Source: Acidobacteriota bacterium
Lineage (GTDB): Bacteria > Acidobacteriota > Terriglobia > Terriglobales > Acidobacteriaceae
DNA length: 11,509 nucleotides
Assembly (NCBI GenBank): GCA_021781255.1
Contig: JAJXXG010000778.1
Location: forward strand, 1 to 11,509
Direction of reading: 5' to 3'
Shown here: positions 1 through 7,519 of the stretch, piece after piece
Position numbering within the stretch: the stretch's first letter is position 1
How the letters are laid out: every line of letters begins with the position of its first letter
Translations under genes and position numbers: made by a program
The notes under the pieces: model-generated
What the model was told of the DNA's origin: nothing
Databases searched by the model: none
The model's input: only the letters and a program-made list of their open reading frames with translations

Positions 1-859
1 TCGGGTTCGAGTGCGACGTGGGCCGCGCCGTCTCCACGCAGCCGCCCTGGTCAATGGCCACATCCACAATCACCGCGCCCTTCTGCATCTGCCCCACCAT
101 GGCGCGCGTCACAATCTTGGGAGCGGTCGCTCCCGGAATCAGCACGCCGCCAATCACCAGGTCCGCCTCCCGCACCGCGCGCGCCACGTTGTAGCTGTTT
201 GAGGCCAGCGTGTACAGCCGCCCGCTGAAGATGTCATCCAGCTCGCGCAGCCGGTTCAGATTCACATCCACCAGCGTCACCTTCGCTCCGAAGCCCAGAG
301 CAATCCGGGCCGCGTTGGTGCCTACAATGCCCCCGCCGATAATCGTCACATGCGCCGGAGGCACTCCCGGCACGCCGCCCAGCAGAATCCCGCGTCCGCC
401 GCGCTCCTTCTCCAGATACGTCGCGCCCACCTGCACGCTCATGCGTCCGGCCACTTCGCTCATCGGCATCAGCAGCGGCAGCATCCCGTTGCGGTCGCGC
501 ACCGTCTCGTAGGCAATGCCGGTCACCTTCCGGTCCAGCAGCTCGTTCGTCAACTCCGGCACAGGCGCCAGGTGCAGATACGTGAACAGCACCAGGCCCT
601 CGCGAAAATACACATACTCGCTCTTGACCGGCTCCTTCACCTTCACCACCGTGTCTGCCTTGCCCCACGCATACCCCGCGTCGCCCACAATCTCCGCGCC
701 TGCGTTCTGGTACTCCTCGTCCGGAAAGCCCGACAGCGCGCCGGCCTGCGTCTCCACCAGAACCGTGTGGCCAGCCTCGGTCAAAGCCTTCACGCCGGCC
801 GGCGTCACGCCCACCCGCGCCTCATTGTCCTTGATCTCTTTCGGAACTCCGATGATCAT
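1..859 (-). CDS. ald: Alanine dehydrogenase (3' end cut off by the window)
   Basis: NAD-dependent alanine dehydrogenase, a cytosolic enzyme that interconverts L-alanine with pyruvate plus ammonium. The window holds 286 codons of a protein usually near 370 residues; the C-terminus lies beyond base 1. The protein opens [20 protein letters not shown]. Family catalytic and substrate residues fall at the expected numbers: R15, K75 (in VKVKEP), H96 (in FTYLHLAP) and D270 (in VAIDQGG). The Rossmann nucleotide loop GGGIVG is at 175-180, with the ribose-binding acidic residue D198 at the end of the following strand. The ATG at 859 is chosen because it starts the conserved N-terminus and has AGAGGAG (plus-strand 868-874) eight bases upstream. 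It is divergent from the Lrp-type gene at 1016, which probably controls it. No defect is seen in the part present. Identification is secure; direction of flux in the cell is not shown. Confidence 0.96.
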   Translation of the reverse strand, partial: MIIGVPKEIKDNEARVGVTPAGVKALTEAGHTVLVETQAGALSGFPDEEYQNAGAEIVGDAGYAWGKADTVVKVKEPVKSEYVYFREGLVLFTYLHLAPVPELTNELLDRKVTGIAYETVRDRNGMLPLLMPMSEVAGRMSVQVGATYLEKERGGRGILLGGVPGVPPAHVTIIGGGIVGTNAARIALGFGAKVTLVDVNLNRLRELDDIFSGRLYTLASNSYNVARAVREADLVIGGVLIPGATAPKIVTRAMVGQMQKGAVIVDVAIDQGGCVETARPTSHSNP

Positions 860-1015
860 CGCGCCCACTCCTCTGCGAGGACTCACTTCCTCGCTGCTTT
901 GGATGCGCTCCGGCAGTCCCCGATAGCCGAACTCAGCCCACCCAGAGCCAACTGCCCCAAATCCTAATGCCAGCTTCGCTTCCAATGTTTGCAAAATTCG
1001 TGGTAGAACAACCCC
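860..1015. promoter_or_regulatory. Divergent intergenic region between ald and the Lrp-type regulator
   Basis: This 156-base gap must carry the promoters of both divergent genes. The ald Shine-Dalgarno sequence is at 868-874. An AT-richer patch at 984-999 contains the perfect 8-bp palindrome TTTGCAAA (988-995), with further outer symmetric positions that give a partial dyad. Lrp/AsnC proteins bind imperfect AT-rich dyads, so this is a candidate operator. I cannot place a convincing -35/-10 pair on either strand. Confidence 0.45.
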
Positions 1016-1531
1016 ATGCGAACAAATCGTGAGCAAAATTCCGGCAGCAAGCAAGAATCTCCCGACGCCACATCCGCCGGACAGATGGATTCCCTTGACA
1101 CCGCCATTCTGCGCCACCTGCAGCGCCACGGCCGCGCCACCAACTACGAGGTGGGCGAAGCCGTCGGCCTCTCCGCCTCCGCCGCATCGCGCCGCATACT
1201 CGCATTGGAGACCTCCGGAGCCATCCGCGGTTATCGCGCGCTCATCGACGATCGCCTCCTGGGCCGGCGCATGACCGTCTACATCCGCGTTACCCTGGAG
1301 CGGCAGTCGGCCGCCGTGCTCAGCGCCTTTGAGGCCGCCGTCCGCCACTGCCACGAGATCGTCAGCTGCCACCTCATGGCCGGGCAGTACGACTACATGC
1401 TCGTCGCCCGCGTCCGCGACATCGACGACTACGGCCGCCTCCACCAGAACGAGTTGTCCCGCCTGCCCGGAGTCACCCGCATTGAGACCAGCTTTGCCCT
1501 TCGCAGCGTCCTGGAAGACCCCCAGAACTAG
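1016..1531 (+). CDS. Lrp/AsnC family transcriptional regulator, probable regulator of ald
   Basis: DNA-binding regulator of the feast/famine (Lrp/AsnC) family, 171 residues if started at 1016. Residues 24-85 form the winged helix-turn-helix (starting [16 protein letters not shown], with recognition part [16 protein letters not shown]). The C-terminal half is the RAM ligand-binding and oligomerisation domain, with the diagnostic [11 protein letters not shown] at about 123-133. Family members are usually 150-165 residues. The first 23 residues are polar and unlike the family, and the ATG at 1016 has no good Shine-Dalgarno sequence, so a start at 1085 is a real alternative. Its divergent position next to ald matches known aldR-ald pairs, in which an Lrp-type protein controls alanine dehydrogenase in response to amino acids. 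The role here is inferred from position; the family is certain. Confidence 0.9.
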   Translation: MRTNREQNSGSKQESPDATSAGQMDSLDTAILRHLQRHGRATNYEVGEAVGLSASAASRRILALETSGAIRGYRALIDDRLLGRRMTVYIRVTLERQSAAVLSAFEAAVRHCHEIVSCHLMAGQYDYMLVARVRDIDDYGRLHQNELSRLPGVTRIETSFALRSVLEDPQN

Positions 1532-1668
1532 CCCGGAACCTACATAGATACATAATTTTCCGCTACTTTTCCCCGCAGCAAGGGTAGAGTGTATGAGATA
1601 CGGAGCCCACTCTTCCGTCGCATCTCCCCCGGGATGCTGTTTGATCCGTTGCGAAAGGGCACTGCCGA

Positions 1669-2778
1669 ATGGCTGACTCAAAACAACAATTTCCGTACAG
1701 CAAGAACAAGCAGCCCAGCACCAACCTCTACGGTCCATTCGAAGCCAAAGAGGAGCCCAAAGCCCCATCTGCGCTCAGCGCGCGGCTCACGCGTCTTCTC
1801 AACGAAAACCGTATCCTGCGCGAGATCCGCCGCATACCCCTCGTCCTTGTGGGCTTTCTGGCGCTGGCCGTGCTCGGCGTCTCGCTTTTGTTTTTCGCCC
1901 GGCCCAGGCAGACCCACGAGTCAGATGATCTCGGTCAAGGAGTCCTCAGCGTCTCTGGCCTGCGCGGGCACCTGGTCACCCGCTGGAACGGAAAAGCGCA
2001 GTACCAGCTTCATCTTGAGCCGCTCGATTATCCAGACAACCCCGGCTTCGCCCTCGTGGCAGGCAATCCTCACCAGCCTTACTCCATCAACATCCGCCTG
2101 CTGGACTCCTCGGGCTTTTCCCTCTGCGACAAGCAGATCCTCTTCCCCTTCGATCCCGCCCGGGCCGTTGCCCCGGTTGAACTCCCTCCGGCAACCCACC
2201 GCCGCAAGCCCGCTGAAGCCGCCGCGGAGCTGGCTGCTCTGCAGTCCGCGCAGCAGGCCCAGTTGCAAAACGCGCAGGCCCAGGAGCAGCAGCGCGAGCG
2301 CGGCCAGGACATCTTCCAGAACCAGTACGGCGACGATGGCAAGGTCGTAGGCCTCAATGCGCAGGGAACGCTGCCCTGCTCCGTAGACGCCTACCGGCAC
2401 TTCTACTACTGGGATTTCACCTCGAACTTCCCCACCCGCGACGAGCAGCAGGCCATGCTCGACAGCAAAGCGGCCGCCGCGGCAGCCCAGAAGCTCGCCC
2501 AGCAGCAAGCCGCCCGCCACCACGGCGCAGTCCGGTTGCCCATGCCCGGCTTTTACGTCGCGGGCGACGAGACCGTAACCTCCTACGATCCGTCTCGAAG
2601 GCTGCTTATCGCCGGCCCCGGAAAAGGCTTCTTCATCACCACTGGTTCAGGCCAGGCAATCGCCGCCTCCTGGGCTGCAAAGAATGAGCTCGTCCATTAC
2701 CGCTGCGATCAGCACGCCCTCTGCACGCTCACCAGCGCAGGCGGACTCACGGCCATCCGCGCCAAGCTCAACGAATAA
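1669..2778 (+). CDS. Membrane-anchored protein of unknown function
   Basis: I do not recognise this 369-residue protein. It has a polar, basic N-terminus (1-56), one hydrophobic segment at 57-77 ([20 protein letters not shown]) and a large C-terminal part. The basic residues before the segment (REIRR) suggest the N-terminus stays in the cytoplasm and the C-terminus is exported. The exported part begins with a beta-rich stretch (about 85-160), then a Gln/Ala-rich helical stretch (about 183-212), a Trp/Tyr-rich stretch (YRHFYYWDF), a second Ala/Gln-rich helix (about 265-285) and a final globular segment. Four cysteines lie in the exported region, the last two as CDQHALC. The start at 1669 is the first ATG in this frame; GAAAGG lies roughly ten bases upstream. 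Base composition matches its neighbours. It may be lineage-specific; a cell-envelope role is only a guess. Confidence 0.75.
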   Translation: MADSKQQFPYSKNKQPSTNLYGPFEAKEEPKAPSALSARLTRLLNENRILREIRRIPLVLVGFLALAVLGVSLLFFARPRQTHESDDLGQGVLSVSGLRGHLVTRWNGKAQYQLHLEPLDYPDNPGFALVAGNPHQPYSINIRLLDSSGFSLCDKQILFPFDPARAVAPVELPPATHRRKPAEAAAELAALQSAQQAQLQNAQAQEQQRERGQDIFQNQYGDDGKVVGLNAQGTLPCSVDAYRHFYYWDFTSNFPTRDEQQAMLDSKAAAAAAQKLAQQQAARHHGAVRLPMPGFYVAGDETVTSYDPSRRLLIAGPGKGFFITTGSGQAIAASWAAKNELVHYRCDQHALCTLTSAGGLTAIRAKLNE

Positions 2779-2810
2779 AAACAGGCGCCGAATCCTCGAT
2801 CCGGCGCCTG
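2777..2810 (-). terminator. Rho-independent terminator of the aldehyde dehydrogenase gene
   Basis: CAGGCGCCG (2782-2790) and CGGCGCCTG (2802-2810) form a perfect 9-bp GC-rich stem with an 11-base loop. Read on the minus strand, the stem is followed directly by TTTTTATT, a proper U tract. It lies 35 bases past the aldehyde dehydrogenase stop. In the plus direction the same stem starts four bases after the stop of the unknown membrane protein but has no U tract, so termination of that gene here is less certain. Confidence 0.85.
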
Positions 2811-2844
2811 CCATAGTCCCTGCCCACCTTCGCCGCGCGCGGCC

Positions 2845-4335
2845 TCAGTCGGCGTTGTCAATCTGCGCTCTCTGCAGCTTGTCGGAGTAGTCCACGTACA
2901 CCGCCTTCCACGTGGTAAAGAAGTCGAGTGCGCCCAGTCCCTCCCGGTGCCCGTTGCCGGTGTGCTTTACACCGCCAAACGGCAGGTGAACCTCCGCGCC
3001 AATCGTCGGAGCGTTGATGTACGTAATGCCCGCCTCCAGGTCGCGAATCGCCGCAAACGCCCGGTTCACGTCCTTGGTGTAGAGCGCGGTGGAGAGCCCG
3101 TAGTCAATCGAGTTGGCAATGGCAATCGCCTCCTCGAAGGTCTCAAACTCCATCAGACTCACCACCGGGCCAAACACCTCTTCCCGCGCAATGCGCATCG
3201 TCGGCGTAACGCCGGCCACCACCGTGGGCTCAAAGAACGTGCCCCGTGCATACTCGCCCTCGGTCAGCGCGTGTCCGCCCGCCAGCAGCTTGGCGCCCTC
3301 GTTCACGGCAATCTCCACGTACTTGGCCGAGGTCTCAATCTGTCCGGCATTCACCTGCGGACCCACCTCCACCGTCTCATCCAGCCCGTTGCCGACCTTC
3401 AGTTTTTTGGCGCGCGCCACAAACTCCGCCGTGAACTTCTCCGCAATCCCCTTCTGCAGCAGGATGCGGCTGGTCGCCGTGCAGCGCTGGCCCGTTGTGC
3501 CAAAGGCACCCCACAGCGCGCCCTCCAGCGCCAGCTCCAGGTTGGCGTCGTTCAGCACAATCTGCGCATTCTTGCCGCCCATCTCCAGTGACACCTGCTT
3601 GAAGGTTGCCGCCGCGCGCTGGCCCACCAGCGACCCCACTTCGCTCGATCCGGTAAAGCTGATGGCGCGCACATCCGGATGGTCCAGCAGCGCCATGCCC
3701 GTGGCTCCGCCGCTTCCGCTCACAATGTTCACCACGCCCGGCGGCAGTCCCGCGTCCACCAGCGCCTGCACCAGGTTGTAGGTGGAGAGCGGCGTATCCG
3801 TCGCCGGCTTGATGACGCACGCATTGCCCGCCACCAGCGCCGGAAACAGCTTCCAGCTCGGAATCGCCATGGGAAAATTCCACGGCGTAATCAGGCCCAC
3901 CACGCCCACCGGCATGCGCACGCTCATGGCAAACTTGTTCTGCAGCTCGCTCGGCGTGGTGACGCCAAACAGCCGGCGTCCTTCGCCGGCCACGTAGAAG
4001 GCCTCGTCAATCGCCTCCTGTACGTCGCCGCGCGTCTCCGCCAGCACCTTGCCCATCTCGCGCGTCATGTCGCGCGCATATTGCTCCTTGCGCTGTTGCA
4101 GCAGCAGCCCTGCCCGCACCAGCACCTCGGCGCGCTTGGGCGCGGGAACCAGCCGCCAAGTGGCAAATGCCTTCTTGGCCGCTTCCACCGCCAGGGCTAC
4201 GTCTTCCGCGTGCGACGAGGGAAACTCGCCGACCACATCCGAGTGGTCCGCCGGGTTCAGGTTCAGAATCGTCTTCCCGCTCAGCGCAGGACGCCACTCG
4301 CCGCCAATCAGATTGTGATACGTGGGATAGCTCAT
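2845..4335 (-). CDS. NAD(P)-dependent aldehyde dehydrogenase, substrate unassigned
   Basis: Cytosolic aldehyde dehydrogenase of 496 residues, oxidising an aldehyde to the acid with NAD(P)+. Full family length. The oxyanion-hole asparagine is N153 (in [10 protein letters not shown]), the cofactor-binding lysine K176 (in VIKPATDTP), the general base E251 (in SLEMGGKNA) and the catalytic thiol C285 (in [11 protein letters not shown]). FTGSSEVG (227-234) is the adenine-side nucleotide motif. The C-terminus has [15 protein letters not shown]. The ATG at 4335 begins [14 protein letters not shown], the usual N-terminus, and has GAGG (plus-strand 4341-4344) five bases upstream. The frame stays open far upstream, but that part is antisense to mreB and mreC and is not coding. 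The general style recalls the alpha-ketoglutaric semialdehyde and ALDH7-like branches, but I would not assign a substrate. It is divergent from mreB and appears to be a single gene with its own terminator. Confidence 0.93.
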   Translation of the reverse strand: MSYPTYHNLIGGEWRPALSGKTILNLNPADHSDVVGEFPSSHAEDVALAVEAAKKAFATWRLVPAPKRAEVLVRAGLLLQQRKEQYARDMTREMGKVLAETRGDVQEAIDEAFYVAGEGRRLFGVTTPSELQNKFAMSVRMPVGVVGLITPWNFPMAIPSWKLFPALVAGNACVIKPATDTPLSTYNLVQALVDAGLPPGVVNIVSGSGGATGMALLDHPDVRAISFTGSSEVGSLVGQRAAATFKQVSLEMGGKNAQIVLNDANLELALEGALWGAFGTTGQRCTATSRILLQKGIAEKFTAEFVARAKKLKVGNGLDETVEVGPQVNAGQIETSAKYVEIAVNEGAKLLAGGHALTEGEYARGTFFEPTVVAGVTPTMRIAREEVFGPVVSLMEFETFEEAIAIANSIDYGLSTALYTKDVNRAFAAIRDLEAGITYINAPTIGAEVHLPFGGVKHTGNGHREGLGALDFFTTWKAVYVDYSDKLQRAQIDNAD

Positions 4336-4460
4336 AAGTGCCTCGAAATATGGATGAAAACCCAGACCAACCCCGGAAAAGCCGCTTCCGGAGCAATCAC
4401 AGAGTGTACCGCAACTGTCCGCATGGCTGCACTTCGGCGCAAAGAGCCTGTCATCCCCCC

Positions 4461-4489
4461 ATGCCAGCACGGCCCGCTGGCCGTACAAT
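4461..4489 (+). promoter_or_regulatory. Sigma70-like promoter of the mreB cluster
   Basis: A -10 box TACAAT (4484-4489, five of six consensus bases) is preceded, after a 17-base spacer, by ATGCCA (4461-4466, four of six -35 bases). Transcription would start near 4496, about 20 bases before the mreB ATG. It is the best promoter match seen in the 180-base gap between the divergent aldehyde dehydrogenase gene and mreB. Sigma-factor preferences of this organism are unknown. Confidence 0.5.
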
Positions 4490-4497
4490 AACTGTGA

Positions 4498-5580
<1,083 letters not shown>

Positions 5581-5604
5581 CGCCGGTCGTAGAAGCAGCC
5601 TCCG

Positions 5605-5636
5605 CTCCCCGGTCCTCAACTGCGAGCACCGGGGAG
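5605..5636 (+). promoter_or_regulatory. Strong hairpin between mreB and mreC
   Basis: CTCCCCGGT (5605-5613) pairs perfectly with ACCGGGGAG (5628-5636). After a single C-C mismatch, CTC (5615-5617) pairs with GAG (5624-5626), closing a 6-base loop. The result is a 12-bp, GC-rich stem in the 99-base gap. No U tract follows, so it is not a classical terminator. It could protect the 3' end of the mreB message, slow polymerase or mark a processing site, any of which would let MreB exceed MreC and MreD. The structure is seen; its function is inferred. Confidence 0.6.
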
Positions 5637-5679
5637 TATGCATCTTGCAATCCGGGCTCCCCCGCCCACACTTTACGAC

Positions 5680-6888
5680 ATGGAATCGTTCTTCGCCCGC
5701 TATCGGAATCCCCTGGTGCTTCTGGCCCTCCTGGTGGTCCAGATCATCGGCCTTGCCGTGCAGGTACACCGCACCGATTCCAGCCATGCCGGCTCCGCGC
5801 GCGCCAGCCTCGATACCCGCGACGGCAGTGGCGTTCGTCTCATCCGCCTGTGGGCCAACTCGCTCGTCTCCCCGCCGGAGCGCCTCATCCACGCCTCCGG
5901 CATGGGCATCGCCGGCGCCTGGCAGAACTACCTCGATCTCCGCCACGTCCGCCAGCAGAACCAGGATTTGCAGAAGACCATCGACCGCATGCGGCTGGAG
6001 CAGGCCGCCCTGCTCGAAGACGCCCGCCAGGGCCAGCGCCTGCAGGCCCTCCTGCAATTCCAGGAAAAGTACATCTACAAGACCATGGCCGCCCAGATCA
6101 TCGGCACCAGCGGCAGCAATCAGTCGCACGTCGTCTACCTCGACAAGGGCTCCAGCGAGGGTCTGGCGCGCGATATGGCCGTCATCACCCCCGACGGCAT
6201 CGTGGGCAAGGTGCGCGAAGTCTACCCGCACTCCGCGCAGGTGCTGCTCATCAATGACCAGACCAGCGGCGCGGGCGTCATCCTGGAGACCACCCGCATC
6301 CGCGGCATCCTCCGCGGCAACGCCTCCGGCCAGCCCCAGATCGTCGGCATCATGTCCGACAATCGCATCAAGCCCGGCGAGAAGGTCCTGACCGCGGGCG
6401 GCGACGAGATCTTTCCCCGCGGCCTGCCCGTCGGCGAGGTGGCTAAGGTCGTACGCGACCCGGAACGCGACTCCTTCATTGACGTGATCCTCAAGCCCGC
6501 CGCGCAACTCGATCGCCTCGATGAGGTCCTCGTCCTTACCTCCGTCGAGCCGCGCTTTCCGCCCGACCAGCAGCAGGACATGGCCACCAGCGAAGAGCTG
6601 AAGGGCGCAGAGGTAGAGCAGGAAAAGGCGCAGAAGAAGGCCTCCGAGATCATGGCCGAACGGCTTCCCGGCCTCATCGATCCCAACCTGCCCACCGACC
6701 AGCAGCCGCTGAACGACAGCACTCCGCCCAACCCCATCGGGTCGCAGCCCCAGCCGCTCCACCCGGACCGCTTTACGCCCGGTGACACGACCGGCTCTCC
6801 GCAGTCCGCCCCGGCCGGCCAGTCTGCGCCTGCTCCTGCCCCGGCCACCGGGCCGCAGAAAAGCACCCCGCCGCGGAGGAACCCCTAG
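5680..6888 (+). CDS. mreC: Rod-shape-determining protein MreC with long C-terminal tail
   Basis: Bitopic scaffold protein of the elongasome that links MreB and MreD to PBP2 in the periplasm. It has 402 residues when started at 5680 (MESFFARYRNP). One membrane segment lies at about 11-29, a coiled coil at about 81-130 (rich in Q, L and E; e.g. QQNQDLQKTIDRMRLEQ), then the beta-rich MreC core to about 287 (including AQIIGTSG, GIVGKVREV and GLPVGEV). The remaining ~115 residues are not part of the core: a charged helix (about 304-331) and then a Pro/Ala/Gln-rich tail to the end. E. coli MreC is 367 residues, so the tail accounts for the extra length. An in-frame ATG at 5638 is less likely, since it follows the hairpin strand with no room for ribosome spacing and adds a non-family peptide. 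No clear Shine-Dalgarno sequence precedes 5680. The stop is two bases before mreD. Confidence 0.95.
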   Translation: MESFFARYRNPLVLLALLVVQIIGLAVQVHRTDSSHAGSARASLDTRDGSGVRLIRLWANSLVSPPERLIHASGMGIAGAWQNYLDLRHVRQQNQDLQKTIDRMRLEQAALLEDARQGQRLQALLQFQEKYIYKTMAAQIIGTSGSNQSHVVYLDKGSSEGLARDMAVITPDGIVGKVREVYPHSAQVLLINDQTSGAGVILETTRIRGILRGNASGQPQIVGIMSDNRIKPGEKVLTAGGDEIFPRGLPVGEVAKVVRDPERDSFIDVILKPAAQLDRLDEVLVLTSVEPRFPPDQQQDMATSEELKGAEVEQEKAQKKASEIMAERLPGLIDPNLPTDQQPLNDSTPPNPIGSQPQPLHPDRFTPGDTTGSPQSAPAGQSAPAPAPATGPQKSTPPRRNP

Positions 6889-6890
6889 CC

Positions 6891-7412
6891 ATGTCGGTCC
6901 TCACCACAGACACCCGCCGCGATCTTGAGATTCGCCGCTACCCGCTCTTCGCTTACGTGCTGGTGCCGCTGCTTGCCCTTGTGCTGCAGGCCTGGCTGCC
7001 GCGCGTGCTGGGCCGGTTTGCCTGGTTTGACCTTCTCCTCATCGTCACCGTCTTCTTCGCCCTCGGCAGGCGCAGCCCCATCCAGGGCATGCTCATGGGC
7101 GGCATCCTCGGCATCTTTCAGGATGCGCTCACCAACCATGCCCTCGGCATCAACGGCATTGCCAAAACCGTGGTCGGCTATCTTGCGGCGTCCGTCGGCG
7201 TGCGCATCGACGTGGAAAACTTCACCATCCGGCTGGCGCTCATCTTTCTGCTCTCGCTCGTCTCCAGCGCTATCTACATCTTTGTCGTTCGCGTGCTGCT
7301 CGGCCTGGAACTGGACTCCAACTGGATCTTCGAGATCTACAAGGCTCTCGGCAACTCCCTGATTGCGCTGGTTTCCTTCCCCCTGCTGGACCGGTTCCAG
7401 TCCCGCGATTGA
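6891..7412 (+). CDS. mreD: Rod-shape-determining membrane protein MreD
   Basis: Small polytopic inner-membrane partner of MreC in the elongasome. It has 173 residues, close to E. coli MreD (162). About five or six hydrophobic segments are visible, at roughly 17-36, 45-60, 66-88, 93-107, 113-135 and 150-166. The family pattern of glycines and an acidic residue in the middle, GGILGIFQDALTNHALGING followed by KTVVGYL, is present. The ATG at 6891 has GGAGGA (6875-6880) ten bases upstream, inside the end of mreC, and lies two bases after the mreC stop, so the pair is probably translationally coupled. The 107 bases that follow, before mrdA, hold an imperfect inverted repeat (7447-7455 with 7489-7497). 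Confidence 0.93.
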   Translation: MSVLTTDTRRDLEIRRYPLFAYVLVPLLALVLQAWLPRVLGRFAWFDLLLIVTVFFALGRRSPIQGMLMGGILGIFQDALTNHALGINGIAKTVVGYLAASVGVRIDVENFTIRLALIFLLSLVSSAIYIFVVRVLLGLELDSNWIFEIYKALGNSLIALVSFPLLDRFQSRD

Positions 7413-7519
7413 TCCGGGCCGGCCGAGGGACCGAGAAGTACAGAAAGCATTCCGGCCTTCCCCAGGCTTGCAGGCCATGCCGCAAAGCCCGGAAAGCTGT
7501 ATCCTGAAAGCGTAGGCAG

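Noticed and set aside
350..967. Plus-strand open frames over the ald gene
   Set aside because: They are opposite to ald, whose catalytic residues are all in place on the minus strand.
5638..5679. Upstream in-frame start for mreC
   Set aside because: The ATG is one base from the hairpin strand that contains the only purine-rich sequence, and the added 14 residues are not MreC-like.
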